From: Brachionus plicatilis
Lineage: Eukaryota > Rotifera > Eurotatoria > Ploima > Brachionidae
Direction of reading: 5' to 3'
Assembly: GCA_010279815.1 (NCBI GenBank)
Contig: QEOQ01000206.1
Location: 610,147 to 674,146 of the forward strand
DNA length: 64,000 nt
In this document: positions 10,590 through 24,300 of the stretch, piece by piece
Layout: each line of letters opens with the position of its first letter
Position numbering within the stretch: position 1 is the stretch's first letter
The notes under the pieces: generated by a model
Seen by the model: the letters and a program-made list of their open reading frames with translations, nothing else
What the model was told of the DNA's origin: nothing
Databases searched by the model: none
Program-made: the position numbers and the translations under genes

Positions 10590-11280
10590 CATATGGACCA
10601 AATGTAACTTACATTTGATCTTTGTGAATATGTAAACAATAATTGTTTACATTTATCACAAATAAACTTTCTTCCGTAATCGAAAAAAATCGAGCTTGAC
10701 CACATGATCAAATTCTTGACTACATGACTTTGAGAGGAACATTTTGGCATAAAACACCTCTTGCATAATAAATACTGATTAAGCTTATGTATCTCCTTTT
10801 GTAAATGAAAGTTTAGGACCTACAGCTTTCGGGTGACAATTGTTACAATTCAATATAAATTTATCATGGACAAGTCAAAATGCTGACTATTTGGTCTCAT
10901 TATTTTATGCTAAGCATAGCTTGTTGGCTTAACTTTCTCATTAAAAATTTATCTTTTCTCTGAGACTTGTCTCTTCTCCGTCATTCATTCTGATCCATAT
11001 AGTCCCTTTTTTCGAAGTTTTTTCATTATTAGTTTCTTCATATTCAAGTTATTTATTATCTGAGTCATCATCTTAGTCATATTCAGTATAAGATTGATTT
11101 GATGTTTCCATTTTTTCTTCTAAATCATTATCATAGTCATGATTTTCCACATAATCATTATAATTATTATCAGAGACTTCTGATTGGTATCATCCGCACT
11201 ACTAAGAAGTTCAAGAGCTTTTCATCGAGACATGGTTCAAAAAATTTTAAATTAAAGGGTCGAAAAAAACCCTCCAGTTT
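10590..11280 (-). pseudogene. decayed transposase-like reading frame (DNA transposon relic)
   Basis: Read on the minus strand, from right to left: MSR, a stop, KALELLSSADDTNQ; then, after a frame change, an acidic run of Asp, Glu and Asn (VSDNNYNDYVENHDYDNDLE) broken by several stops, and a segment TIWIRMNDGEE. Further down are cysteine pairs (NCNNC, KPKAVGPKLSFTKGD-like, then CKRC and ICDKC). An acidic disordered N-terminus followed by a terminal Cys-rich zinc-binding part is the layout of piggyBac-like and related DNA transposases, but the DDE core is missing or unrecognisable. Multiple stops and frame changes show that it is dead. Family assignment is tentative. Confidence 0.35.
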
Positions 11281-11793
11281 TTGAGTGTTAATTATACTTA
11301 TGTGAAATTTAGCAATTTCGAATTAAATTCTGTGCAATCACATTATTTAGCGTGATTTTACATATTTTTAAACTTTTTACTTATAGAAAAGGAATGTAAC
11401 TTTAATTTTCTTTGAAAAATTTAGCTTAATTAACCTTTTGTGTAATAAAAGCTTTTACAGAGTATCATCATAAATAATAACTTTTGAAACTATCTTCATA
11501 TTTCTACATATCTTCATAGAGAAGAGTCTTTTTATTTTATTTTTGACTAATTATCGATTGCTTTTCAGTAATATTTTAAGTAAATAAATTAATTATATTG
11601 AAATCATAAAAATAACCAAGCACTTTATTTGAGTTAAATGGAAGTTTATCTAGGAACGCTAGTTTGGTGTATTTTTTAGTGAATTTATTTCGAGAAAAAA
11701 ATAAAAATAAATTTTAACTATTAATTCACAACTATATATTTTATCTATAAAAATAAAGAAAAATTTTTGAAAATTCATTTTGATTTTTTCAAT

Positions 11794-13017
11794 ATGACAA
11801 GCAAAGATTCGACTACTAGTTCAGCGAAATCAATCACAAAACAAACTTTAGGTGGTTTTACATCAAGCTCTAGTTTCAACTACATAAATGATCTAGAGAC
11901 TACATTACTGCGCTGCTCTTCACCTATATCAATGGAAGAAAGCGAAGAAATATCAGTGCTGGGTGAACGTGGTATTTGGATGAATAAGAGCCAGTGCGAA
12001 AATTGGCATGGTGACATTCCACTTGAAAATTATCAAATATACAGGGACTCTAACCCGGAAATAATATTTAAAAACAATAGACAAAATTTAAATTATATTC
12101 AAGAACTATCTGTTCGCTATTTGAAGCCACCTACTCCTGAAGAGCCGGGAGACATAATTATTAAGTACGAAAATGACGGCACATGTGATCCAGCACCACC
12201 GATTATAATGCGTCAGCAGCCATCTCGACCCAAAACCCCGGAACCGTTGATTCTCCGAGAAGCTCCACCAAAACCCCCCAAACAGATCGAAAAAAAAGTT
12301 ATCACCATAAGCGGCAAAAAACTGCCTCCAACTCCTAGAAAAGTTGTTATTGAACGCCTACCAGAAACTCCGCCAAAACCTCAATCGATCCTAATCGAAA
12401 GATGGTTACCATATGGTCGGCAAAAGCGAAAAGTGGTCATACAGCATTCAGATGGGAACAAAATATTAGAAAAGCCAAGAAATTTGATAATACAATGGGA
12501 CCGGCCATCAGTTACAGTCAAAAAACATATTAAACATCTTGGAGTGATTAAAGCCGATCCTAAGGAATACCAAGACCGATTCGGAAAGACTTTGTATCGT
12601 CCCGAAGAATTGCCTCTATTTGCCAAGGAAATAAAAAATCCGAATGGCTTGGATTTAGCTGCCGATGCCAGTGACACCACTTGTGAATTGGTTGGAGATG
12701 TTGAAGTACTAAAATTGGTGGATTTGAATAAAGAGGGTCTTGGCGAATATAAGTCGCAAATTGAAAATTGTTTTTTTAAGTCTTCAAAAATAATTGACTC
12801 GGAATGCCTGGAAGAAATTTTCAAAAAAGTTGACAAAAACTCAGATGGAAAAATAACTAGATATGAAGCTAGGCAACTTGTATCTTTTTTGAACAAATAC
12901 TTGGAGAAAAAGCTTTGTGATGAAATTTTAGATCGGCTGGTCGAAATTTTGGATTATGACCAAAATGACAATATTAGTTATCAAGAGTTTAGAAAATTAT
13001 ATGAAAAATTTTTCTAA
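11794..13017 (+). CDS. proline-rich protein with C-terminal EF-hand pair (407 aa), single exon
   Basis: ATG at 11794 is chosen because the frame upstream contains no other ATG. The first 110 residues are polar and Ser/Thr-rich. A central region (about 125-250) has repeated Pro-rich units alternating with beta-like strands, such as TPEEPG, KTPEPLILREAPPKPPK and ETPPKPQSILIERWLPY, suggesting a filament- or scaffold-binding repeat. Two EF-hands close the protein: DKNSDGKITRYE (347-358), fully canonical, and DYDQNDNISYQE (387-398), with Asp in place of the usual Gly at loop position 6 but all main ligand positions acidic or polar. Calcium binding is therefore likely. AATAAA at 13042-13047 is a plausible poly(A) signal. 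I do not recognise a named orthologue. A long antisense frame at 12381-12896 is a shadow. Confidence 0.85.
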   Translation: MTSKDSTTSSAKSITKQTLGGFTSSSSFNYINDLETTLLRCSSPISMEESEEISVLGERGIWMNKSQCENWHGDIPLENYQIYRDSNPEIIFKNNRQNLNYIQELSVRYLKPPTPEEPGDIIIKYENDGTCDPAPPIIMRQQPSRPKTPEPLILREAPPKPPKQIEKKVITISGKKLPPTPRKVVIERLPETPPKPQSILIERWLPYGRQKRKVVIQHSDGNKILEKPRNLIIQWDRPSVTVKKHIKHLGVIKADPKEYQDRFGKTLYRPEELPLFAKEIKNPNGLDLAADASDTTCELVGDVEVLKLVDLNKEGLGEYKSQIENCFFKSSKIIDSECLEEIFKKVDKNSDGKITRYEARQLVSFLNKYLEKKLCDEILDRLVEILDYDQNDNISYQEFRKLYEKFF

Positions 13018-15318
13018 ATATTTACCAACTAAATTTAGTTGAATAAAGCAATTGTTGTTTTTTAGAGTCTTATTACAGATAAATTTTTTTGAATAAACGC
13101 AATAAGGAAAAATTTAGCTAAAAATAAATATTTGTTGTTATTAATTGCTTCCAATGCGCGCATTCATCATTTTATATTAAATCTTAATTTCACCTTTGAC
13201 GGTCAAAATATTTTAACTTCATTTAAATTTTAAATAAATATCCTTTTAAATCTTTTTGATTTTTTTTCCAAAATTACAAATGCACGCTTAATTAGCTTCA
13301 GTTGTTTTGCTAAATATACTCAAATGATTTATTTGAGCTGTGTGTAGTTTTTTTAATGGTAGAAAATTTTCCAACTCGGTAAAAAAGGTATTTAATTTAT
13401 GAACAATTCAGGTAAAACAAGTTTTTCATTTGTTCCATTAAAAAAATTTCAATGAAACAAAATTCATAATTTAAAGCGCGGTATTTACATTTTTAACAAA
13501 CTCTACTAATTTAGAAAAAAAAGAAGGTGCCAAAATTATCTAAAATTTTATTTCAGTCCAAAAATTAAAGACAAGATTATTTTTTTGTTTATTAAATTAA
13601 GACTGAGTTTTATCTTAAATTTGAAATTAGTTTCACATTTAATTTTATTTAAAAAAAAAAAAAATTAAATATTGGTTATTATTGTTTATAAAATTACACC
13701 AAAATCATGTATTAATTAAAACAATAAATGAAGGGTGATCAAATAGTTAAAGATTATTCATTTTATTTGAGAAATTGATTTAACAAGGTGACACATGTGA
13801 ACTTAAGATCAAATTACTATAAAAAATCTATTTTTTCTTTTACTCTTTTAAAAAAAAAATCAGAACCAACATTTGATTGTTACCATCAATAAGAAATCCA
13901 CGAAAGGCTCTATTTGAATTCAGAAGACTTAAAACATTTATTAACAAATTCTATTTAGATGTTTTTTATTTTGATTCCATCACTTTCAATAAAAAGATAT
14001 TTTTGACACAAAGCCTTAGAATATGAGAAAACTAACATTTTGTTAAAGTTTGTTAAATAAAAAAAATTTAGAGAATTTTAATTATCTTAAATTATTTCAT
14101 TTTTTTTAAATCATATAAGTAAAATTCACCTGTAATAACTAAGGTGGAGGTTTATTCATCAGCACAAAACAAAATCAGCTTTTTGTTTTTCAAAAGCTGG
14201 CTTTAGAATGATTCTTAGAGAGAGAGAGAGAGTGAAAAGCCTACTTGAAAGAATAAGCTAGAAATAATAAACTTGTTTTTGGATCCAAAAGTGTTTCGAA
14301 ATTTTGAAACTTATTCTCCAATTTGCATTTTTGGATCGCTTTTTGAATTTTTGTTTTTGATTCAATAATTTCAGCTTGATGAATAAGAAATATTACTTTT
14401 TTTTTGTACATTTTTGAGATTCACAAAAGAATTAAAATTGCTTTTATTATTTGAAATTAATGAAACTAGATAGTCAAAGAATAAAAGCAGTGAAGAAAAA
14501 ATAAAAGGTATTTTACACAGGCCTAAAAAATTTATCTCTCTTTTGTTAATTTTTTCCTGTAAAATTTTTCCGATTTCGTCTAAAATAAAAGTTTTCAATT
14601 AAAATTTTTCCATTTTTTCCCAACTCAAATACTTCTGTTTAATTAAAATCTAATTTAAAATTTTTACGTAAATGACCTTTGTGAGTTTCTAATTCCTTAT
14701 AAGTCTCACTAACATTTATATCTTAGTTCTAATCAATCTCCAAAGAACATTTACCTTGTAAAGAACAACCAGTAAAAAAAATCACGTTTAAAACAACCCA
14801 GTCTAATTTAAACAAACTTTTATCTTTTTAAATCTTAAGGATTCCAAAATTGTTGCTCAAAATTCTTCAAACTAAATTCTTTTTTTCAAATTCTTTTCTA
14901 AAAACAACTCAAATTTAGTTACCTAATGTTTATGTGATATTGGGCCTTAGGTTTATTACGTTTATTTTAAAGTGTTTTATTTTAAAAATGTCTAAAAAAA
15001 ATGTATCAATTCATTCAATTTAATAATTTTTCAATATTTTTTTAAAATAGCTTAGAAACTTAAAATTTACTAAAGTAGTAAAATATAGTCAAATTTTTCA
15101 AATAAGCTTAAAGCGTTTTCCAAGCAATCAAAGTCTTTCAACCTTATAAAAAAAATTGTTTATTTTTATTTTTCATTATTTACACTAATTAAAAAATAAA
15201 TCAATTAAAATTTCAAGATTAGATAAACTTGGTTAAATGCGAATAGTTTGGTTTTCCAAGCGTAGTTGAAAAATTTGAACAAACAACAAGCCGGAAAGAT
15301 TATCAAGTCAGGATTAGG
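13018..15318. other. AT-rich intergenic region upstream of filamin gene A
   Basis: 2.3 kb without a supported gene. It includes an (AG)n tract at 14215-14232 and a 75-codon minus-strand ORF (14371-14598) whose first 27 residues look mildly coding-like but have no family features. The promoter of gene A must lie in the right end. Confidence 0.4.
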
Positions 15319-18300
15319 ATGAACATGTTGAATTTGGAAAAAATCGCTATCAATGGCGACAAACTAGAAGATTCATTTAACCGTAACCAGCCCTATTTTC
15401 ACGAACGCTTAAACCTAAATGCCAAAAATAAATTTCAACAATTGGCAACCATACGAAATCTGGATGACAAATGGATCCAAATTCAGCGAAACACTTTCAC
15501 TAACTGGGTTAATGAACAGCTTAAACACGAGAACGAAAAAGTTAGTGATCTTAAGAGCGACCTGTCCAACGGTGTTAAATTAATCAAGCTAGTAAACATA
15601 CTCCAGCAGCCTAATTCAAAAATTTCACGAAGATACTTCAAAAATCCCACAAATCAGCACCAATCTTTGGAGAATATTACTCTAGCTCTTAATGCCATAA
15701 CTGATGACGGAATTAAATTGGTCAATATAGGTTTTAATTTTTCCATTTTTGCTTCGAGATCATTTAAAAAAAAAATTAAAATTCAGGTAATGTTGATCTG
15801 ATGAGTGGTAACTTAAAACTCATACTTGGTTTAATATGGCACTTAATTTTGCGTTACCAAATTGGCAAAACTAAAATCCCGCCAAAAAAGCTTATCCTAG
15901 CATGGATTAAGTCGATTCTACCTCAGTATCAGCTTACCAATTTGACCCATGATTTAAACGATGGCTTAATTTTGGCGTATACTTTTTTTTTCTTTTTTAA
16001 ATAAAAAAATATTAAAACTAAATAATTTTAGAGGGATAATTAATTATTGTAGACCAGATCTATTTCCAGATTGGCTTGGATGGAGCAGAAAAAACAAGTA
16101 TTTAGTTTTTTTTGCTTTTAAATAAAATAATTATTTGAAAGCTGATAAAATTGTTAAGTCTAGAAAACTGTACAAAAGCAATGAACGTGGCTTTGGAAGA
16201 ATTCGGCATACCGATGGTGGTTACTCCGCAAAATATGAGCAGTCCCGAACTTGACGAGCTATCAGCGATCACATATTTGTCTTATTTTATCAAAGATGGC
16301 TCGCCAGGTTACAAAGCCTCCCTGAAATGGATCCATCAATACTTACCTGACGAGGAAATAAACAATTTTAGTGTTAGTTTAAAAATATATTTATTAAAAA
16401 AAATTATTCTTTTTAAATTTAGACTGATTGGAATGATGGCTGGTTGCTTTGTAAATTGGCATACAAAATGGGGGTCTCTGTGGCCGAATTTCCAAATTTA
16501 GACCGGACAAAAAAAGAAGAAAATTGCAAGGCCGGTCTCGAAGCTTGTAAAGAGCTTAAAATGGAAACTTATGTAACTGCCAAAGAGTTGTCTGATCAAG
16601 ACGTCGAGAGCATTGCTGTAATGGCAACTGTTGTTCAATTCAAGTATACCAAGCCGCCAATGTCAATAAATGAAAAAGCAAAAATTTTTTTAGAAGATTC
16701 AGTATCCGATGCGTTAGTGGGAAAAGCTGTAAGTTTTATAATATCAAAAAATTTTATTCAATAAAAAAAAATTTAAACAATTTAAAGTTTGATTTCAGAA
16801 TTGAATACATAGAAGAACAGTGTAAAAATATAAAAACTTACGTTAAAGGACCAAAGTCTTCGCCGGCTGTTGGAACAGAAAAAATTTCGCATGGAAATTT
16901 AAAATGTCACTTTGTTCCTGGAGAAACTGGCATTTTTGAAGCAAGATTCAACATTTTAAAATAAAAATTAATTTAATTTTCTAAATAGTTAAATGTGGTT
17001 TGTGATGACAAGATGCTAGAGGGTTGTCCGATTATAATCAACGTGAAGCCCGATACAAACCGAATTCAATTAATTTTTGCTGAAAAAGAATTTTGGATAC
17101 ATCAGCCAATTGATATTTGTGTAAAAAAATAGATTTGGCTTGAAGAAAAAATCAAAGTTAAATAATTTTAATTAAGATTGATCCCAGGGGTGCTGGTCGA
17201 GGTAAGGTGAACGTGGTCAGCAAGGCTCCTTCTGGAGAAGAACTGCAGAGTCAAGTGCTGGAAAAAGATTATAAGTATTTTGCTAGTATAATTCCAAATG
17301 AAACAGGTAAATTTTGTTAATTGGTCCAGGAAAATGTTTTGAATTTGACTCAAAGGTGAATGGGAGACACGGGTATTTTACGAAAATGAAGAAGTTAATG
17401 GAAGTCCGCATAAATTTGAAGTATTTGATTCAAGTATGGCAATAATAACAGGACTTGAGGCAAACTCTGCTCATCAAATAAATAAAAATATCTCCTTTAA
17501 AGGTATTTTTGTAATCAAATAAAATATTTTTTAATTTTTTTTTTGCAAGTTGATGTATCGAAAATTGGAAGTGGATTATTTCATAGTCAATTGATTAATT
17601 TGCGCAATAATCAATCGTACCCAATTGAATGTGTAGAGACAAACGAGAAAGGATTATATGATTTATGCTTTAACCCGCTCGAACCAGGTCAATATAGATG
17701 TATGTTGTTATTTAATAACAAACAAATTAAAGGTAAGATAATTAAATATATTGAGTATTCTACCCCGTCTCCCAATTCTTTCTGGCTCTCAATTACATTA
17801 CAAAAATAGGTATTAATAGGATAAAGAGATTAGATTAGTTGTAATGTATGGCTTGTTTTTAATGGTCTTTAACTAAGCCCTTTATTAATCAATTGAATAT
17901 TTTTTAAAACTTTTATCTTAGGTTTTATTCATAATCCATAGAAAATGTTATTTAGTCTTTTTTTGCTGTGCTGAAAATTTAAAGTTTTTGGCCTAAATTA
18001 TTGAAAAAAAGACAATTTTTTTTATTAAAAAATATTTCTAAAGCTTAAAGGTCGAATTTCTTGTTATTAAGCACTTAATCGTCTTAGAAGCACTCTGTTA
18101 TTTAATTTAGAACTTAATATTATATTAAAATTGGGAAAAAAATATTCACTTCGAGTGAAGTTGTTCAAATTTAAATGATCATGCCCAAAAATTATGATTA
18201 ATATAAGGTTTTTTAAGTTTTTTTTTATTTTAAATTTTACTGCAGAAGCATATTTTCAAAGTAAACATTCAATGTTAAATTCAATTTTTAATTTCTGAAA

Positions 18301-21300
18301 ATCTTGGCTAAATTTTGATGCATACAGATATAGTAATACTTTAATATGGTGTTCTGAAAATGAGGATATGTCTCTGCATTTCATTTTTTAATTATAAATA
18401 CTTAAAAAACTTTTTTTTCAAAAAAATTTGATCATAAACTTCAATTCGCCCTAAAATTAAGAATTTTTTATTTCATTCTGAGAAATGATCATTTAATAAA
18501 AATATTAAAGGGTAAAAATTGCTTCGTAATTTTTTAAAATTAAAATCTTGAATAGTGTTTTTTTTGAAAATTTAATAAGCTTTATTAAAACTAAAAGAAA
18601 CGTTAAAAATTTTAACTAATTTAAAAAAATCGATTTTTGAAAATTGTGAAGATTAATTTTTTTTTAAATTAGAAATTCGAGGAAAAAGTACAGATTTGAT
18701 TTTAATTTACATTTTAAAATTCACTATTTAAATAATTAGTTTTCTATATTTTGTTTTAATTACATATTCAATTAAAAAAATTGTGTAAATACATCAATTA
18801 TAATCATTTCAAATAATTAAAATAAAAAATTAGAATATGTAACCAGATTTTTTTCTATTTTGATCGCGTACAGTAATTATCATTGTAAAAAAAATCAGAA
18901 CTGTTTAAAAATTAAGCCTTATAAAAATTTTTAATCAGATGAAAAGTGATATTTTATCCTTTTTTTTGGGTACTGATTTTGTTTAAGAATTTTTTTTCAA
19001 ATAATCAAGAGATAAAATTGGACACAAATTTCTTCAAAGCTTGCTTTTAAGTACAAAGAATTCTAAGTTTAGTGGTACAATTAAGGTCCTTTTAAATCCC
19101 TAGCGATTAGTGCTAGTACGATAATACATCTTAAGTTTCAAAAAAAATCATCCTCATATAAATCAAAATTCTGTGCGAATAAATCTAAATTTAAAAAAAT
19201 TTCAATTTTATCTCAATAAAACTGGTTAATCCATGCAAATTATATTTTTGTTTGAATTCTCATTTGTAGCTAAATACAAATAATATAATTGAATTTAATT
19301 AATACGACTCAATAGCTAGAAAAAAATAAAAATACATTTTATTGTTGGTAAATTTTTGATAAAATGGCCAAGGCTTTCTCTTATTTATTGTTTTAAAAAT
19401 ATTTAAACAGTGACAATTAATTAAGGCCAACTAATATCGGTGAGCTTAACTAGACTATTTTGAATAGTAAGCAAAATTTAGATCTTAATTTGTCGTTACT
19501 CAGATTTTGATCATCATTCAATGATAATTTTGTTTATTTCAAAATACCGTTCTTAAACCATGTTTAATTAAGGAAATTTTAAGCTCAATTTAAATTTTTA
19601 GCTAAGCAAAATAATTAATAAACCCTTCATTTCAAATTAAAATTTTAGCGATTAAGAAAAATAAAATATTTTGCCTAATTTATTAGAAAATATTTTCTTT
19701 TTTTTCAAATAGCGATTTTTTTACGAAATAGTCTGCAATTTTGACTTACAAATATTGAAATTGAGAAAGAGATTCTCAATCGAATAATGTACTCTTATCG
19801 TTACGAAAAGCGAATCAAATATTATGGTCACACGAGCAACTCTAATTCGACCATGTCGGATAGTTCAGGTAATATTTTAAATTTTGAATTGAAAATACTT
19901 CAATATTGGAAGAAGATCAAAAATAAATTCTTAATAGTAGTAGTCATTAGAGCTTGAAAGCCATTAAGAATTTTAAATTAAATTCTAAATGACTTTAAAC
20001 GTAAACAGAGATAAATTTTTAAGAAAATACTAAGACTGGTTTTAATTAAAATATTTTAATTCTAAAATTCTAGCTGACTATTCAAATGTAATTTAAAAAT
20101 AGAAAAAATTTTTGTCAGTGGATTTAATTTTGATTTAAAAAAAACATTTATTCTGTTACACATCAGTAGAGTCTAAGTCATAATGAAATTTTTGACCAGA
20201 TTTTAAGACAAAAATATAAAAAATGAAGGAAGTTGGATCAAAATGTCAAGCAGTTTTATTTTTAAAGGGCTTTAAATTTAAAAAAATTTATACATAGTTA
20301 GTAATCAGATATTTTTATTTAAATTTTAACATGTTTATTGAATCTATATTAAAATAATAATTTAAAATAAAAGTAATTAAAATTTGTGAGCAATAAATAA
20401 ATTTCGAACCCAAAAAATTTTAAATGAATAAGGTCTAAATCGAAAAAAAAAATTAAATTAAATTAAAATTTAAAATTTATAAAACTGCATTCAAAAACTG
20501 CATTGATAATATTTTGCATGCATCTTTATTTCATACAACCATCGCATTCAAGTATTCCAAAATCATTCGAACACAAGTTTGAGTTTTTTTTTTTTGCTTG
20601 CGAGTAACATAAGCCGATTTTTGAATCATAAAATTGACTAAATTCTAAGACTATGAGGAATAGCGGCATTGAAAACTTTAGCGAAAACTACTACATTACC
20701 TATTCCCATAATCAAGTTAATGAACCATCAAGTTCTATGTCTGCTAAGAACAACATTTCCCGTCTTCCCCCAGAACCTCTGATCGAAAGTAACCATCTCA
20801 ATTAACCCCCAACAAAAATTCCCTAGCTCTTAAAATCTTGTTAAATTATTTCTTTAAGGAAGTCCAATTGATTTCAGTGTAGTGGTCGATACCAGTCAAT
20901 TGACCGTAGATTTCAGCAAATGCAAATCTGTTTTGAACAACCAGCCAACTTCGTTCACCATAGACACCAAAGAAAATGGCGGTCCTAATGACATTAGAGT
21001 AGCCATAACATGTAAATTAACTAGCAACAAAATAATTTAAATTTCACCTTAAATAAATTCCTTTCAGCTCCTAGCGGTCACCATATACAGCCAAAAATAA
21101 TAAATACCCAAACAAATCTAAGCCGCATTGAATACACACCAACCGAAATAGGTTAATCAAGGATTAATTAAATTTTAGACAATAAAATATAAGCTTTTTT
21201 TTATCCATTTTAGGCGAATATTATATTGATATATATTTTGCTAATCAACTAGTTAAAGGAAGTCCTTTTAAATGCAATGTGTTCGATCCGAGCAAAATAA

Positions 21301-24300
21301 AAATGATTCCATCATTTTCAGGATTTGTAGATCAACTTGTAAAATTTGAAGGTAAAAAATGGGGAAAAATTAATAAATTTTATTCAAAAAAAAAAAATTT
21401 TTTTTTCACTTATTTAAATTTAATTTTTTTCCTAGTTGATGCATCGCAGGCCGGAACGGGTCAACTTGAAATTGCAGTCGAAAACGGCCGCATTCCGTGC
21501 ACATTTTCAAACCAAGGAAACTTGAGATTCATTCCATGTTTTACACCGCGGGAACCTGGCAAGCACGAGATTAGTGTAAAATTCAACAATAATGACGTAC
21601 CAGGCAGTCCATTTTTTTGCAACATTGTTGATCTAAGCCGCTTGTCAATACCCAGCATAAACCAGCCCTATTCTGTCTACAAAACAAATGTAATTGAAAT
21701 CAATTCCAGTGATCTGAACAACAACGACATCACCCTGAAGCTTACATCTCCATCGGGATCTCAAGTTCCGATTAGTCGCTCAATAACGCCCTACAACACT
21801 CTGAAAATTACATTTCAACCAGTTGAAATCGGCAATCATCGCTTGGAAGTGACTTATGATGGTGTTCCCATAAACGGAAGTCCTTTTGAAATAAAGGTCT
21901 ATGATGCCTCAAAAATAGTGGTCAGCGAAGTAAAAGGTACCGAGGTGAACAAGCCTTGCGAGTTCAACATCGATGCCGGAAACGCTGGCGAAGGCCAGCT
22001 AGAAATAGCCATTAACGATGGCCTCATCAAAAACCAAGTAAAGCAAATTAGACCTGGTCAATATACTGTGTCGTTTTTACCCACAAAACAGGATACGTAT
22101 ATAATTGATGTGAGGTTTAATGATGAGCCTGTGCCTGAGTGTCCCAAGCGAATATTTGTCCGCGACTTTAACAGCGCTCGTTTGTCAACTCAAATTGAAG
22201 AGTCTCAGATAGTTGGGGAACAAGCTTGGTTCAATTTGAGTGGAGTCTATGATACAAGTGATTTAGCAGTTAAAATTAAATCACCTTCTGGTCAAGAGTA
22301 CGTGCCCAAAATCCAAAAAATAAACCAGGATGAGTGCCGCGTGGAATGGATCGCGTATGAATTAGGTTCATACAACTTGACAGCATCATATCATGACAAT
22401 ATAGTCAAGGGTACGCCTGTAAAAATAAAAACTTTTGATCCAAAACGAGTTCAGGTGTATAATATTAACGATGGTTTGGTGTTCAAATCAAATGTGTTTT
22501 GTGTAGATGCAAGCCAAGCAGGAGAGGGCAGTTTGGAGATTGGGATCAGCTGCAATGGTCAATACATTCCGAATCAAGTAAAACCTATTGGCAATAGCAA
22601 GTTCGAGGTACACTTTATGCCACAAGAGGCCGTGATTCACTATGCTAATATTAGTTTCAACAGCATTCCGGTCAAAAGTAATTAGCAAAATAATAAAATT
22701 ATTCTTTTTATTACACCAGTAATTTAATTTTGAGATTTTATATGAGTAAAAAATCATAAGGCCAAAAAGTCCAAGAGTTCTAGAGAAAAAAAGCTCAGTT
22801 GAATTGTTCATGGGAACATTGATAAAAAATATATTTTTTAAGTTCGAAAATATAAAATTTTCTGATGTTTTTTTTTAGACATATCATTTTTGAATTTAGG
22901 AAAAAATGGAAAATCTTTAGAACTTTTTTTAAAATCTTAAAAGTGATTCTGTCAATTTTATCAGGCATTACATTTAATGTACAATCTAAATTTTGCTTCT
23001 TCTAAAAGCCTAAAAAATATGCACGGACATTCCACCGAAGCCTCAGTAGCTTCGATTATATTTTTAATATTGCAAATAAATTAAAAAAATTTACAAATTC
23101 AATTTAAGCTTTTAGGAAAAAGTGGCTGTGATTTTTCATTTTTTGAACCGTTTATTTTAGTTTTATTTTTGTTCATAATGTCTTTCTAAGATATAAAAAT
23201 TAAAAAATGTAAAAGAATTTTGCAAACAACTTTTTTTGTCTTAAAAACATAAATTAAATTTAATATAAGAAAAATATTAAGAACAAAAATAACCCAAATC
23301 TGAGGATTAGTTATTGCCGAAAATGGATTGATATGATAAATTAACAAATCAGCTGACACAATTAAAAAAATTTGTCTCTAATTAAAAAAATTTGTTTTGG
23401 AAAATTAAAGTTTCAAATTTTCTATTTAAACTTTAATTTTAATACAGGTTTGCTTTTTGGTTTGAAAATGATCTCCTAATTAAAATTAATTTTTTTTTTG
23501 ATTCTAAAAAGACCGATAGGTTTTAGTGTGTGAAAAAATTTTAAAGACAGTTGTTTGACTTATAATTTTTTTTAAAATGCCTGGTCAAGCTATAAATAAG
23601 GGAAAATTTTATATGTTGCCAAATCAATTAATATTCTGTCTTTCGTCATTAAACAAAATGACAGTGACATATTAAGTCCTGAATTGAAAAATGATTTTTA
23701 TTTTTGCTCATTTTGTTCTCGGATATTTTTTGGATATTTTCTTTACTAATCGCCAAAAGGAATTTGTGATAATAATTTTTTTCAATTTTAAATTTTATAA
23801 TCTAAAATCAACTTTTTTGGTTCTGAAAATTAGTTACAATATAAAATTTAAAAAAAAATTAAATGAAATTTGTATTATTCCATTGCCATTAAATCTTTAT
23901 TTAGGTTTTGTGAAATTCAGTACAAAATGATAAAAAGAACAGAAAAAAATGTATAAAAATTAATTAACTTTTTTTCTAATAGTTTAAAATTAATTCTGTG
24001 AATGCAAAATGGTGCATCATTCAAAGTTGCATCAAATATCAAAGTCTGCTAAATTTTCAGAGTTTAGCAGAAATTAAATTTCAATATAATAGAGCGTAGT
24101 GCATTTTGCAGAGATATTGCACATCATTAGCAGACTTACAATTGATGTAACTTTGAATGCTGCACCATTCTGCATCCACAGAATTAATTTTAAACTATTA
24201 GAAAAAAAGTTATTTAATTTTATTTCATTTTGTTCTGTCCTTTAATACTTAACTTCACAGAACCCTTTAATTATGGTATTTTATGAATTTTCCCCCTCTA

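Larger units (their letters stand above)
17733..20858 (+). other. 3.1 kb intron of gene A with two internal start exons
   Basis: The intron runs from a GTAAGA donor to AG at 20857-20858, phase 1. Apart from the two candidate alternative first exons (19787-19868 and 20653-20788) it is AT-rich and I see no other gene. Confidence 0.6.

Noticed and set aside
12381..12896. 171-codon minus-strand ORF
   Set aside because: It lies wholly antisense inside the EF-hand protein, whose sense frame has clear domains.
14371..14598. 75-codon minus-strand ORF
   Set aside because: Part of it looks mildly coding-like, but there is no recognisable domain and no splice context I could defend.
23691..23930. 79-codon + strand ORF
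   Set aside because: Hydrophobic low-complexity translation of AT-rich intron running into a MITE.
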